Shown here: one piece after another, positions 46,511-58,830 of the stretch
Position numbering within the stretch: the stretch's first letter is position 1
How the letters are laid out: every line of letters starts with the position of its first letter
DNA from: Calliphora vicina
Taxonomy: Eukaryota > Arthropoda > Insecta > Diptera > Calliphoridae
DNA: 64,000 nucleotides
Assembly: GCF_958450345.1 (NCBI RefSeq)
Contig: NC_088780.1
Span: 155,850,726 to 155,914,725 of the forward strand
Direction of reading: 5' to 3'
Position numbers and translations under genes: made by a program
The notes under the pieces: model-generated
Seen by the model: only the letters and a program-made list of their open reading frames with translations
What the model was told of the DNA's origin: nothing
Database searches by the model: none

Positions 46511-47849
46511 ATCACTGTTTTATTTCTAAAATTTTTTTTTAAAAGTTTCTTCCAACAATTTAAACGCATTTTTTAGCTGTCTGCTTAGAAACAGTAAATG
46601 TTTAAAACAAATTATTCCATTTTCGTTTGATTCTCTCAATTTTATCGCTAACCATAAATTACCAAATTTTATTACACTTTTCTTTCCTCTCAACTCAACT
46701 CAACATTTACGTTTTGTTATAAAATTTTAGTAGACTTTTTCAATTAACTTTCAATTTACTTTAATTGTTTCATAAACTTTTTTTTTATTTATAACAATAA
46801 TCATAAACAAAGTTCAAATAAAAATCAACCTTTAAAATGCCAGTGATAAATTTCATTAAACTAATCAGTCCATCAATATAAATTGGACAAAGAATTCAAT
46901 TTAATTCATAAATCGTTTCAGAGAAACAATAAATTTGTTTCATTTTATTTTTCTTTGTGTTCTTTTCGGCTGTGAATCATAAAAATACCAGCCCAACATT
47001 TAGTGTTGCTTAAAGAGAAAAGAAACTAATAAAAGTAAAAAGTTTTATTTATTATTTGTTCCGTTTTAGGCCTAGAGTGCGGATTTTGTTAAAACAATAA
47101 AAAATATATTAATAAAACACAGAGAGAGCTAGAGAAGGCAAGCTAAATTTATGACAAATAATCAAATTGTGTTGAAAGGTGTTTTAGCGTTAAATCTTAC
47201 TTACAGCAACATAAACTTGCTTGTCTATTCTGTTGAGTATACCTTAAGGTGTTTCCATATGCCAGATTTCACAGTAGGCTTTTAGGCGTAAGAGAAAATA
47301 ACAATTTCCCAATAATATTTAATACCAAACAATAATAATAAAGTGTTGAAATTTTAATTTAATTTAAACAAGCAGGCCATAAAATTGAATAATGTTTTGT
47401 TAAATCTAAATAGGATTTTCTTGTTAAGTGTATGTATGTACTATCTTTATGGGAAAAATCCATTAAATTTGTAATTTATGGCGTGTTAACGATTTACCTT
47501 TCAAAAATGTATTTTCAACAAGATTTGTTTTCTTTAACTCCTTCAGCTTCATTTGGCAAATTCATTATTCAATTTTAATATACAGTACATAACATATGTA
47601 TGAATATTTAGGCAGATGAGTGTGAATGGAATTTTATGTTTTTAAAAAAATTTCCCACAAAAAAAAGAAACAGAAGAAACAGAAAAACATGAATAATAAA
47701 CTCAAAAAATTCCCCCATTTGTTTATTACTGGGGCTACTCAGGAAGAAACGATTAGAAAGTGGCCCAATTGATAAGTTGCAGAAATAATTTATATTTTAC
47801 AAGGAAAATTTAACAACCGAGTATTTAGACTGCTCAAACACTATTTCGT
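46511..47849. other. Unassigned AT-rich sequence
   Basis: No gene, RNA gene or repeat was recognised. Confidence 0.4.
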
Positions 47850-48090
47850 GGGGATATTTGTATGTGGGCTAGGTGAAATCATGGACCGGTATTGCCAATT
47901 TTCAATACCAAACAAACCTTATCAAGAGGGGGAATTTGTGGATAATTTCCTTTCGTTAGAGCCCTACAGCAGACATACAGATGGACGGTCATAGCTAGAT
48001 CGTATTAGAATCTCATAAGGACTCAAAATATTTATTATTTTGTGGGTCTGCGACGAATATTTCGATGTGTTATAAACGGATTGATAAAAT
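47850..48090 (+). mobile_element. Fragment of another mini-me-like element
   Basis: Contains gtatgtgggctaggtgaaat and catggaccggtattgcc (as in family A's middle), a core acagatggacggtcatagct, and gtgggtctgcgacgaatatt followed by ttataaacgg. Ends are not preserved. Related to but distinct from families A-C. Confidence 0.5.
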
Positions 48091-48983
48091 CAATATCTAA
48101 CGGCATGATTAAAACAATTATTGAGAAGTACCTAAGATTTTAGAATATGAGAGTTTGTAACAACCAGTTTGAAGATAGAATGCATTCTAATGTAAATGAC
48201 ACCTGTATTCAATGTTGAATACCATGAGAGTGACAACTTTGAAGCAAATTTTTTGACTTAAAATGTTTTTAAAGTAGACAGTGACAACAAAAGAAACATA
48301 TACATGAAATTCAAGAGCTTCCTTTCAATTACTGATAAATATAACTGCCTATAAACTCATCTGTATTTAAAAACAAAAGTACTCGTATGAGAGTCCACCA
48401 GCATGCATTGTCTGTCTATTTATACATCAATAAACCCACATGAGTACCGTATATCGGTGACTGTGAATACAATTAAAACCACGCGCACGCACTTAGAAGA
48501 TTATTAAATAAGAAAACAACAAGACATAAACAAACACATACACATGAGGGTGGCCCTAGTGTTCTTGAATTTTCATCTTATAAGCAGCAAATGCTGGAAA
48601 TTTTATCAAAATCGAATAACGTTTAGAGTTTGCACCATTGAATAAATCCATAGAACGGAAGAAGAGAGAAATGTCAATGAAAAAATTCAATTCCCAGGAT
48701 TCTGGGAATTCCCAACCAGCACAAATTATTCTATTTTAAGAATGTAGACTTCGTTAAAAATCTAAAAAATTTCTTTGGTTTTAAAATGTAATTGGATGCA
48801 AATAAAAAATCCCACAAAAATTTAATATAAAGAGATAAACTGACTCGATTTCTAATTCTAGTTATATACAAACCTGTCACCATTTGATATTTGTATCTGA
48901 ATGGCTTCAATTTCCATTAGATTTTGTTGTACCTTCGTTATATGTATAATAATTAATTTTGTTTATTTGCCAAAAATAATTAT
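48091..48983. other. Unassigned sequence
   Basis: Only a small inverted word cccaggattctggga/attccc near 48690 was noticed. Confidence 0.35.
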
Positions 48984-49643
48984 TTTATTATACCCTACAC
49001 CACCATAGTGGGGAGGGTATAATGCGTTTGTGCAGATGTTTGTAACGCCCAAAAATATTAGTCTAACACCTACCTTAAAGTATACCGATCGACTTAGAAA
49101 CAATTTCTGAGTATTAAATGATGTCTGTCCGTCCGTCTGTCTGACTGGCTGTCCATATAAGCCTTGTGCGCAGAGTACAGGTCGCAATTTATGTCGATCA
49201 AATTTGCTACATATTATTTTTTCGGTCCAAGGATCAAGCCTATTGAAACTGGCTGAAATCGCTCCATTATTTCACCTAGCCCCCATACAAATGTCCTTCC
49301 GAAATTGGACTTTATCGGTCATAAATGTTTAATTTATATATGTATCTCCACAAATTCCGCTCCAAATAAGTTTTATATATATAAAATTCATGTCACCAAA
49401 TTTTGTTACGATCGGTCCATAATTAGTCATAGCTCCCATATAGACCCGCTTCTGAAAATCACTTTAACGTGCATAAATCGCTTAAAAATGTTGGTATACA
49501 CACAAAATTCAACATTCATATACTTAGACATAAATAACACGACCTAATTTCATCGGTCCATAATTGGTCATAGCTCCCATATAAGGCCCACTTCCGAAAA
49601 TCACTCTTTTACTTAGTGTAGGGCTTGACCGACCATACTTTAT
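48984..49643 (+). mobile_element. Mini-me/DINE-1-like element, family A, copy 5
   Basis: The 5' hairpin (tataccctacaccaccatag...gagggtata), core gtctgtccgtccgtctgtc, and both modules are present. The 3' end is shortened: gggcttgaccgaccatactt lacks the first hairpin arm and the final ttacttgtt. Mariner copy M3 begins within a few bases. Confidence 0.75.
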
Positions 49644-49649
49644 TTTTGA

Positions 49650-50460
49650 AAAAAGTGCCGCTGAAGCACACCGATTGCTCACCAAAGCTTTTGGTGAACG
49701 TGTTCCATCGGTTTCAACGTACGAAATATGGTTTTTGTGCTTCAGAAGAGGTTATTTTGACACGGAAGACAAAGATCACCCAGGTCAGCCAAAAAAGTTT
49801 AAAGATCTAGAATTGGAGGCATGAAAATTGTTGTCAAACTCAACACGAGCTTGCAAAATGATTGGAAGCTACTCAACACGAGAGACCTTAAAAGACGATT
49901 TTGCATGCCCTGAACACTATAAAGGAAAATCATTTTGGCACCAAATCATTACTTGCGATGAAAAATGTATCCATTATGATAACCCGAAACGTAAGAGATC
50001 GTATGTGAAGCTTAGTCAACAAGCCTAATATACATGGCGCTAAGGTATTTCTATGTATGTGGTGGAAGCAAAAGAGTGTTATCTACTAAGAACTGCTGAA
50101 ATCTAACCAGACCATTACAGGTAACCTGCATTGGTCGAAAAACGACCAGAAAATGCGGTCAGACATAGAACCATAATATTCCATCATGAAAACACTCGTC
50201 CATATGATGTAATAACTGTTAAAAACTATTTAGAAAGAAGTGGTTGAACAGTTTTGCCAGACCTATCCCCTCTGACTACTATTTTCGATCAATGCTCTCG
50301 AACGCTTTCTCTGGGATACGCTTCACTTCAGAAAAGAGTATCCGATATTGGCTTAATTCGTTCTAGATATGTTGATAAGTTACCAGAAAGATTGTAACAG
50401 GTCATAGCTAACAATTGCCAATATTTTGAATAAATTTGTATTGTTTAAATATTTCAATTA
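49650..50460 (+). pseudogene. Mariner transposase relic (copy M3)
   Basis: Begins SAAEAHRLLTKAFGERVPSV in one frame, followed by the FDTEDKD...QPKKFKD block. A deletion removes most of the DNA-binding region's end, then FWHQIITCDEKCIHYDNPKR (first catalytic Asp present, Trp of DEKW replaced by Cys), a degraded middle with the HDN motif altered (FHHENT), and LSLGYASLQ-type C-terminal debris. Multiple stops. The left TIR is missing, as the copy starts at the family A edge. Confidence 0.8.
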
Positions 50461-51879
50461 GATGAATATTAAAAACATTGGTCTCTATTTTATTAAAGTT
50501 ATCCGCTTCTATAAAAAATTTGAATTTTGTTTGAAAATTATAAAATTCGTTCAATAATGTTGAAAATAAAAAGTTATAAAAACATGGGTTAAATGTTGAA
50601 AAGATGTTCCAATTAAAAAGGTGTTTGTATTTTATTTAATTGTAATTTGTTTGAAAATTTAAGAGGTTGGGCTTAAATAACACAGTCAATACGAAAAAAA
50701 TAACCATATACGAACACCACTACGTGATAACAGACCAAAAAAAGTCATGCAATTTTTTATAGCTCCTCAAAGATTTGGGACCTCGGTGTTATTTTTGCAA
50801 AAAAGTGATCATTTTCTTAGGCTTATATCTTGCAAAGATTTCAGAATTTTGTTTGGCGAATTCTCTGAGGCAAAGTTGTAGTCCTTGTCATAAACAACAA
50901 AAATTGTGAACATATAAAATCAAAAAACTTCATCTTCAAGATCAAAATCGCAAAAAACTTTAAAAAATACGAAATAAATTTAGAAATAATAAATTAAGCT
51001 GCCTAAAAGCATGCTATGCATAATATATAATAATTAATTAGTTTAGTTTTTTCTTACTAACTTATATTGAACTACCTAAACGGTGTTAAGAATCATTCCT
51101 AGGAAGTTCATATGTTCTATAATGTTGTTTATTGAGATCTTAGGTACATTTTTGTAGTTGATTGTTTCCTTGAGTTTTGAACGGTTTGCTACCTATGGAC
51201 CTAGACAGGGGAAAAAAGTAAAAAAAAACGAATTTTTTAAAGTTTTTTGCGATTTTGATCTAGAAGGTGAAGTTTTTTTGATTTTATATATTCATATAAA
51301 ATAAGGTCCGCCCTAATACACATAAACACACACACATCTCCTTAAATCCACTAATTGTCGATGAGTTGGCATCTGAAGGATTTATGTGTGTGAACGAACA
51401 TATTTTCCCTTGTTGTATTTTGGTCATAAAAGATTTTTGCTACTGACACCCGTAAGTGAAAATATTTATACAAACGTTTATGTGCTTGTGTTAAATGTTA
51501 ACATCTCTTCTCATGATGAAAATGTAGAATTGTAGTATTGGGTGGCATTAAAATCTCATGTTTAAGTTTTGTTACTTTTTAGGGCGACATACAGAAAGAG
51601 AGAGAAAAAATAATAAAATAGATATATAAAAATTGCCAATAACAAATTTTATTCAACCACAGACACATGCTCAATTTAACGTTTATTTATATTGTGACGT
51701 TTATGTGCTAGTTTTCGGCAAAACGTTGCCAGATGAGATTTCGTTAATCGCTACCCTGGAACCCAGGTTTTCAAATAGTACATTCATACATACATATCGT
51801 AATTCAAAATGACTCCTGAAAAACCTGTAGCTCAAGTATTTTTTCTTAGTTCATCGTAATTTTTATAGGTATATCAACT
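50461..51879. repeat. Mostly unassigned; inverted pair at about 50905-50960 and 51230-51290
   Basis: tgaacatataaaatcaaaaa...gatcaaaatcgcaaaaaac is the complement of gttttttgcgattttgatct...ttgattttatatattca, with about 270 bp between. It may be the two ends of a small TIR element. The remaining sequence, including 51300-51879, shows no gene. Confidence 0.5.
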
Positions 51880-52165
51880 CTTGTCCAAAAATATGTTCTT
51901 TGCAACATGTTTCTGTGATAATATGTTTCAGAAACATGTTGCTAACAAAAATGTTGCTGAAACATATCGGTAAGAAAGTATGTTTCTACTGTATTTGTTT
52001 AAAATTTGTCTAGCTGCTGAAACATAACAATATTTTTCTTAGCAACATGTTGGAGTAATAAATATAATAACAACATGTTGCTGAAACTTGTCCTATGCTA
52101 CATGTGCTTTCAGCATTTTTATTTACCATAATGTGGAAGGAACATAATGATAAACCAAAATGTTT
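51880..52165. repeat. Cluster of palindromic gcaacatgttgctgaaacat words
   Basis: The word (g)caacatgtt(g)ctgaaacat and its inverse occur about eight times, irregularly spaced, resembling the palindrome-filled body of the TIR elements at 1808 and 24355. Ends not identified. Confidence 0.5.
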
Positions 52166-52317
52166 ATGAACAGATTTTGCTGATTTTTAAAATGATGTAT
52201 GATATATCGTTAGCTTAGTATGCAAACGTGCTAAGTCCACATTTTATGAAAATTTAAATTTTAATACAAAGCATTAGAAAAATAAATTGCTACATCATTT
52301 ATACATAAATTTAGCTA

Positions 52318-52590
52318 AGATCTCTTACGCTTCGAGTTATCGTAAAGAATTAATTTTTCTCTCGGCTTCAATTTCCCTACTTTTGGATGAATTTTGCTGC
52401 TCGCAAACGTTTTGAAATTGCTGTTTGAGTAGTTCCCAATGATTTTGCAAGCTCTTGTTGAGATTGACAACAATCTTCATGGAGTAATGTCTCTAATTCT
52501 TGGTCTTCAAACTTTTTTGGCAGATCTGAGCGATCATTGGCATCCACTTCTGAACCAGGAAACAGGAGATTCTCATCCAAAACCTAAAAA
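52318..52590 (-). pseudogene. Mariner transposase fragment (copy M4)
   Basis: On the minus strand: GSEVDANDRSDLPKKFEDQE, LHEDCCQSQQELAKSLGTTQ, AISKRLRAAKFIQK, then an internal deletion joins directly to a degraded DEKW-type stretch (EKLILYDNSKRKR). It covers only the DNA-binding half. Confidence 0.8.
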
Positions 52591-53022
52591 TTTTAATATA
52601 TAGCTTGAACCAATAATTACTACTTTTATGTGCAATTTTGTTCCTATAATCTGGCATCATTGTTTCTTATACCGGCTTGTTTAGGAAAATGAGTAAAAGA
52701 AGCAGAATAGAAAAATAGAAAAAAGAAAGCAATTGTTTATTTCTAAGGAAAACATTTTTATTGTTAAACTTTTAGTATTTGCACCGTTGTTTATTGTGCT
52801 TCCATTTCAAATGCTATATATTTTTTTCTTTTATTTATTTAGCAAATTTGTTAAATACATACGAGTGCGATTATTTTAGTTATTCACGCACTGAAAATGT
52901 TTTTTGTTTTTTTATTTTTATTTTTATTTTCTTTCTACATATTATTGTTTTTCCAAATTGTGGCTTATTCACTGTGGTTACCAAAAGAAAGAGGTTTGTT
53001 TTATTTATTTTTCAATTTGGTT
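52591..53022. other. Unassigned sequence
   Basis: Poly-T-rich. The 136-codon plus-strand frame at 52779-53189 runs on into the family B element and is Phe/Ile-rich from T-tracts, so it is not credible as a gene. Confidence 0.4.
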
Positions 53023-53528
53023 TTTTTATACCCTTCACCATGATTAGCAAGGGCATACATAAGTTTGTCATTCCGTTTGTAATTTCTACATTTTTCATTT
53101 GCGAACTCACAAAATATAAATATATATTGTGGATCGTTATAGATAGCATAGTCAATATATCCATGTGTGTCTGTCCGTTTGTATGTTGAAATCAAATATA
53201 CGTAGCTCTAAATTGACTTACATACTTGCTTCATACATCAATATATCCGCTATAGACCCGGTTCTTTTGCTAGTTAAAATCGAAAAAATCGATCTACAAA
53301 TGGCTGAGATTTTTAGCTAATTTTTAACTATATCTTGATTATTAAGTCATTAATAAAGACAATATGGATACCTAATGATAGATATAGTAAGTTGGACCTA
53401 CAATGGGTAAAAATCGGGAAAAATATTTTTTAAATTTTTTTTAAATTAAAAAAAAAATTTATTTTAAAGTTTAATTTGCTGAAGGGTATATAAGATTAGG
53501 CACAGCCGAATATAGCTCTCTTACTTGT
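53023..53528 (+). mobile_element. Mini-me/DINE-1-like element, family B, copy 5
   Basis: 5' hairpin tatacccttcaccatgattagcaagggcata, then agtttgtcattccgtttgta, core catgtgtgtctgtccgtttg, the middle taagtcattaataaagac, and 3' hairpin (t)aggcacagccgaa with terminus ctcttacttgtt. Shorter than copy 4, because of a shorter poly-A/T tract. Confidence 0.8.
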
Positions 53529-54060
53529 TATTAATGAAATCATTTATGATTATTTAAATGTTGTTCACTAAACATTGATGATGATGTATTTCGGTAAATT
53601 ATGATGGTGGGAAGTAATTAAATGCTGCCAAATATTTGGCATTGTATGATTTAATTTATTGTTTTGAATTTGATAGAAATTTAATTAATTAATTAACTGT
53701 GGTATTTTGTTTATGTGAGTATAAAGGAAATGGGGATTTTGATTGTATTTAAATCAGAATTTTTAGCAAATCCGAATCGAATGGTCTTTATTTACTGTCA
53801 GTTTGTAAATTAATGGTAATTAAGAGCACAGAAGAATTTTTGACTTTGAGTCTTTCGACTTTGAACAGATACGGTAAACACATATCCAATTTTATTATTT
53901 TAAATTTCGAAAAACTTGAGATTTTTACGATTGAAATTTGTGTAAAAATCAATATTTTCATGGGCTCTAACTTTAAATAATCGTATTTTTTGAAACTGTA
54001 ATTGGATTTTATTGATTTAAGATGCATTTGAAAGATACCTATGCCCTCTTTAGACTACAT
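53529..54060. other. Unassigned sequence
   Basis: No feature recognised. Confidence 0.35.
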
Positions 54061-54187
54061 ATTGGGTGTATGACATATTTACAATAGATAGCGTATTTTT
54101 TGAACTCGGTTTTTGTTTTTAATAACTTATATCGCACACCCAGTTCAAAAGTCATACAACTAAAAATTCATTTTACGGGTTTATATG

Positions 54188-54430
54188 CACAGAGAAAACA
54201 GATTCGTGATAGCAACCGAATTTGTTGCCAATCGAATGATTCGGTTGCACACATAGAATTTTTCAGTTCTAACAACAGAAAGTCAGTTGATAAAGAAGAA
54301 TTTCAATTGAGGTAACCAAACTTTAGTTGCCCCTTCCAAAATATTGTAGCCACAACTGTAAAATTCGGTCACTAAGACAGAATCATTCGATTGGCAACAA
54401 ATTCGTTATCACGAATCTGTTTTCTCTGTG
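54188..54430. mobile_element. 243-bp TIR element with CACAGAGAAAACAG ends, in the M1 leader
   Basis: Left end cacagagaaaacagattcgt and right end its complement, with the inverse match continuing as gatagcaaccgaatttgttg and caatcgaatgattc. Terminal cac(a/g)(c)agagaaaa resembles the 1808-2663 element. A second copy sits in a family B element at 61350-61590. Non-coding. Confidence 0.8.
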
Positions 54431-54625
54431 TGCTTAAACTATGTACAATACACCTGTTTATCTATAAAAAAAGTATCAGTGAACTTCTTTGTTGTTAACT
54501 GTTGCTGAAAAAACAGTTATGCCTGTCATTATGTTTCAATTGGTATATAATTTTATGTGATTTCTGAAAAATTCAAATTTTGAATTGTGCCACTTTTGAA
54601 CAGGGTGTGTGACATAGAGAATTAT

Positions 54626-54785
54626 ACATAGAGACGAGACACTCCGATTTGTCAAACAAAAATACAACAAATAATATTTCTGATACAACAACAAAATACA
54701 TTGTCTAGCATGTATTTTGTTGTTGCAAGAGATAGGTTTTTGACAACAGACTTAGGTTTTTAACAAATCCGTCTCATCTCTATGT
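54626..54785. mobile_element. 160-bp TIR element in the M1 leader
   Basis: acatagagacgagac and gtctcatctctatgt form the ends. Inside, acaacaaaatacat pairs with atgtattttgttgt around a short loop, so the whole unit folds on itself. Non-coding; TSD not clear. Confidence 0.65.
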
Positions 54786-55983
54786 TACCATATGATGTGT
54801 GATATGTCATTTTGATAGGTACATGTCTCTCATTTATTCTCACAACTTCAATTTACATATGCAGGAAATTTCGCTTGACTTCTTTAATTTGAAAAAAAAA
54901 AAATCCGCTGAAGCACACCGATTGCTCACAAAAGCTTATGGTGAATGTGTTCACCGCTTTTAACGTGCGAGAGATGGTTTGTGCGGTTCAGAAGTGGTGA
55001 TTTTGACACGGAAGACAAAGATCGCCCTGGCCAGCCAAAAAAGTTTGAAAAAGTTTGACCAAGAAATAGAAGCATTACTCCATGAAGATTGTTGCCAAAC
55101 TCAAGCAACAATTTTAAAACATTTACGAGCAGCAGGATTCTACCAAAAGCAGGGAAATTGGGTACCATACGAATTGAAGCCGAGAGATCCTAAAAAACGA
55201 TTTCGCATGTTTGAAATGATGCTTGAACGCTATAAAAGAAAATCATTTTTGCACCGAATTATTACTTACGATGAAAAATGGATATATTGCTATAAGCCGA
55301 AAGGTAAAATATCATATTTGAACATATTCATATTCGAAACCCAAGCCAAATATCCATGGCGCTAATGTTCTGTATCTTGTGGGAGCAAAAGGGTCCTATC
55401 TATTATAAGCTACTGAAATCTGACCAAAACATCACAGGAAACTTGTACCGAATGCAAATGATTTGGCCATTGCATTGACCGAAAAACACCCAGAATGCGG
55501 TCAAACATGAAACCGTAATATTCCATCATGATAATGATCAGTCACATGAAAAATAAATACTTGCAATACTAAAAACTATTTAGAAGGAAGTGGTTGATAA
55601 GTTTTGCTTCACCCGCCTCATAGTTCAGACATTGCCCTGTCTTACTACTATTTGTTTCGATCGATGCAGAACGCTCTCTCTGAGATACGCTTCACTTTAG
55701 AACAGAGTATCCGAAATTGGCTTGATTCGTTTTTCACCTCAAAAGGTGGGCCTTTCGTTTGGCGCGGAATGCATTCGTTACCAGAAAGGTCATAGCTAAT
55801 AATGGCCAAAATGTATAGTTTACAAATGTTTCAAAATAAAAGCTAAAAATAAAAAAAATCCAGCATTATTAAGTCACACATCCGATAAAATACTGTAAAT
55901 CGGGAATAAAATCGCGTGTTTTTCGAAATTTAAAAGAATAAAAATGTTTCCAAAAATTAAAATCACGAATAAAATCGCGAGTC

Positions 55984-56205
55984 TTTATACCCTACACCAC
56001 CATAGTGGGGACGGGTATATTGGATGTATGCAGGTGTTTTTAACGCAAAAAAATATTAGTCTAACAGCCACCTCAAAGTATTCCGATCGACTCAGAATAG
56101 CTCATATATAAGGAGCACTTCCGAAAATCTTTCACGAAAATAAATTACTTACTGAAATTTGAAAAGAAAAATATTTTCGCTCATTTACTTAGTTTAGGGT
56201 TGTCT
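55984..56205 (+). mobile_element. Family A element, copy 6, with a large internal deletion
   Basis: It keeps the 5' hairpin (tataccctacaccaccatag) and ccacctcaaagtattccgat plus the last module (cttccgaaaatctttca), and fades at ttacttagtttagggt. The GTCY core and the first module are gone. Confidence 0.7.
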
Positions 56206-57756
56206 CCGATTTGTTAATAAATTTTAAAATTTTAAATACTGAAATTTTGTGTTACTCTTTTATTTTTAGATTGCAGTAATCAGTCTTACTAATTTTCAAC
56301 ATTCTCAAGTAAGTACTTGCATGAATTACATAAGTTATAACAAAATCCACATCAATTCAAATATAATCATTAGAAAATAGCCTCCCCTATTAGTTTTTGA
56401 AATGTCTATTTCAATCTGTTCCACTTTTTAGAATTTCCTTTCAATTTACTCCTGTTTAATCATTTTCATTTAACACCAACAATAACCCATTTAATTTCTC
56501 CACCCATCCATTAGCCATCATAACAATAGGCCTTGTAATTATTTGCTTTCCAATGCTAAATATAAAATGCTTGTGTTTGTTTTATACAATTTTGACAGCT
56601 GCTGAAATGTCTATTTTTAAAAAATCAAAATCACTACACAATCTGAGTATAATTAGCTTTCATTCGCATTAAATTACATTTTAATCTTTTGCTGTGTTTA
56701 CTGTCCAAAAAATATCTAAATTAAGTAAATATTGGAGGGGGAGCAAATGTGAAGGGGCAAACAAAACTATAATTAGGTTGGATTCACTTGAATGCGCTAA
56801 ATAACTGACTGTTAAATACCCACTACGCATGAGTATTTAGCAGTTCTTATTAATGTCTACTGCTTGAAGATAAATATTATTTATTATGTAGTTAATCATG
56901 TGTAATTTGATATTAAATTTCGCCTTTTTTGTTCATTTTAATTATATTTTATAAAGATTAAAAAAAACTCTCCTTCAAATAGGTTTTTTTGTATTAAAAT
57001 AAAGTATGTTGACGCGTGTATGTATAACAAACATTTTGACAAGTATTTGTTTATTTTTCATACACATATTGACATCTGTCAGTTCATAATTATTTGAATG
57101 AAATGGATGGTTACCGATATTATGTAAATTTTGCTTATGAAGGTATTCCCAGTCATTAATAATACATCAATTATAAACTTGTTCATATTTGTGTTACTTG
57201 AATGTGATGATATCATCATAAAGAAAAAAAATGTATTTCTTTTTATTTAAACATTAAATTAATTTTGGTAAAATTTATAACAAAACTTTTAAAGATACTT
57301 TGCTATGGAAATACTTTTTTGTTGGACTGCAACTAAATGACATTGACTAAACCATAATTAAATTTCCAACATAGATATGCTTTACTTTGTAATAATTGAT
57401 TTTATTTCTAGTTTGTTCATCAACCAACATAATTTACCATAACAAATTTAAAAATGCATATATAACGTCAGAGAAACCATAAACTAAAAAGGTGCATATT
57501 AATTATGATGACTTTAAAACAAATTACAAAGATTTTGTATAATTTTATTCACCGCATGAAAAGCCATAAATTAAATAAAATAATCAACACAAACGAGTCA
57601 ATCTGACATACATTTTACCTCTTAAAAATATTACTAGCCAAATAATGTATGGCTTAATTGGATGAAAATTAATATAAGGCTAACTTACTAGAGGTTATTT
57701 AGTAAGTGATGAAATTGAATGTTGGTATACTCAGCATTCTAGTTTTGAGTTTCTTT
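56206..57756. other. Unassigned AT-rich sequence
   Basis: No gene or repeat recognised in about 1.5 kb. Confidence 0.4.
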
Positions 57757-58585
57757 CAATTTTAGTTCATTTCAGTTCTAGTTCAGTTCTAGTTCAGTTC
57801 TAGTTCAGTTCTAGTTCAGTTCTAGTTCAGTTCTAGTTCAGTTCTAGTTCAGTTCTAGTTCAGTTCTAGTTCAGTTCTAGTTCAGTTCTAGTTCAGTTCT
57901 AGTTCAGTTCTAGTTCAGTTCTAGTTCAGTTCTAGTTCAGTTCTAGTTCAGTTCTAGTTCAGTTCTAGTTCAGTTCTAGTTCAGTTCTAGTTCAGTTCTA
58001 GTTCAGTTCTAGTTCAGTTCTAGTTCAGTTCTAGTTCAGTTCTAGTTCAGTTCTAGTTCAGTTCTAGTTCAGTTCTAGTTCAGTTCTAGTTCAGTTCTAG
58101 TTCAGTTCTAGTTCAGTTCTAGTTCAGTTCTAGTTCAGTTCTAATTCAGTTCTAGTTCAGTTCTAGTTCTAGTTCAGTTCTAGTTCAGTTCTAGTTCAGT
58201 TCTAGTTCAGTTCTAGTTCAGTTCTAGTTCAGTTCTAGTTCAGTTCTAGTTCAGTTCTAGTTCAGTTCTAGTTCAGTTCTAGTTCAGTTCTAGTTCAGTT
58301 CTAGTTCAGTTCTAGTTCAGTTCTAGTTCAGTTCTAGTTCAGTTCTAGTTCTAGTTCAGTTCTAGTTCAGTTCTAGTTCTAGTTCTAGTTTTAGTTCTGG
58401 TTCTAGTTTTGTTTCTAGTTCTAGTTCCAGTTCAATTCTAGATCAGTTCTAGTTTTGGCTCTAGTTCTTCTTCTGGTTCTAGTTATGTTTCTAGTTTTAG
58501 TTTTAGTTCTGCTTCTAGTTCTGGTTCTAGTTCTGGTTTTAGTTCTGATTCTAGTTCTGGTTCTGGTTTTAGTTCTAACCACTAA
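57757..58585 (+). repeat. 11-bp minisatellite (agttcagttct)n grading into (agttct)n
   Basis: From about 57771 to 58350 the unit agttcagttct repeats some 50 times with almost no change: one a-for-g (ctaattcag at 58141) and occasional loss of the ttcag half (58165, 58350). From 58370 it decays into irregular (t)agttct/ggttct hexamers up to 58580. The 5' edge also shows diverged half units. This gradient suggests expansion from an older hexamer repeat. Confidence 0.9.
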
Positions 58586-58795
58586 AATGATTATTTAGAC
58601 TTAAACTAACATTTAAGTTGATTTGCTACGAACAAATTTAATAGAATTATTTTCAGAGCATGAGTAAGCTAATTGTAGCCTACATATTGTGTAAACTAAT
58701 ATCTTAATAAACCAGCTTTTTCTTAAGAATTCTTTAATTAAGGATATTTCTTATAACATCCTATTAGCATAATTTAATATGCCCTTTGCAAAGTG
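58586..58795. other. Unassigned sequence before the candidate promoter
   Basis: No feature seen. Confidence 0.3.
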
Positions 58796-58830
58796 TATAA
58801 ATAAACACCCAGCACAGTTTAGTTCATTGG
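58796..58830 (+). promoter_or_regulatory. Candidate core promoter: TATA box plus initiator
   Basis: TATAAATAA at 58796 is 30 bp before the A of an initiator-like ttcATTg (A at 58826), the spacing used by fly RNA polymerase II promoters. Directly downstream, ATG at 58831 opens only 15 codons (MPYKLMMVAIMMLIE) before a stop. No credible downstream gene was found, so chance in AT-rich DNA is quite possible. Confidence 0.25.

Larger units (their letters stand above)
54061..55890 (+). pseudogene. Mariner element (copy M1, most complete) with two small insertions in its leader
   Basis: The left end tattgggtgtatgacatatt and right end taagtcacacatccgataaa are inverse. Coding relics: the pre-HTH block from 54905 (SAEAHRLLTKAYGE...), EIEALLHEDCCQTQ, HLRAAGFYQKQGNWVPYELK, MLERYKRKSFLHRIITYDEK (first Asp) then a gap, FHHDNDQSH (second Asp), YYYLFRSMQNALSEIRFT (the PSD motif reads LSY, third Asp lost), and RGMHSLPER at the end. 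Mariner family, mauritiana-like. Frameshifts, stops and the lost third Asp inactivate it. Confidence 0.85.

Noticed and set aside
52779..53189. 136-codon plus-strand open frame with hydrophobic runs
   Set aside because: Phe/Ile/Leu content comes from poly-T tracts, and the frame runs across the start of a family B element. No splice or promoter support.
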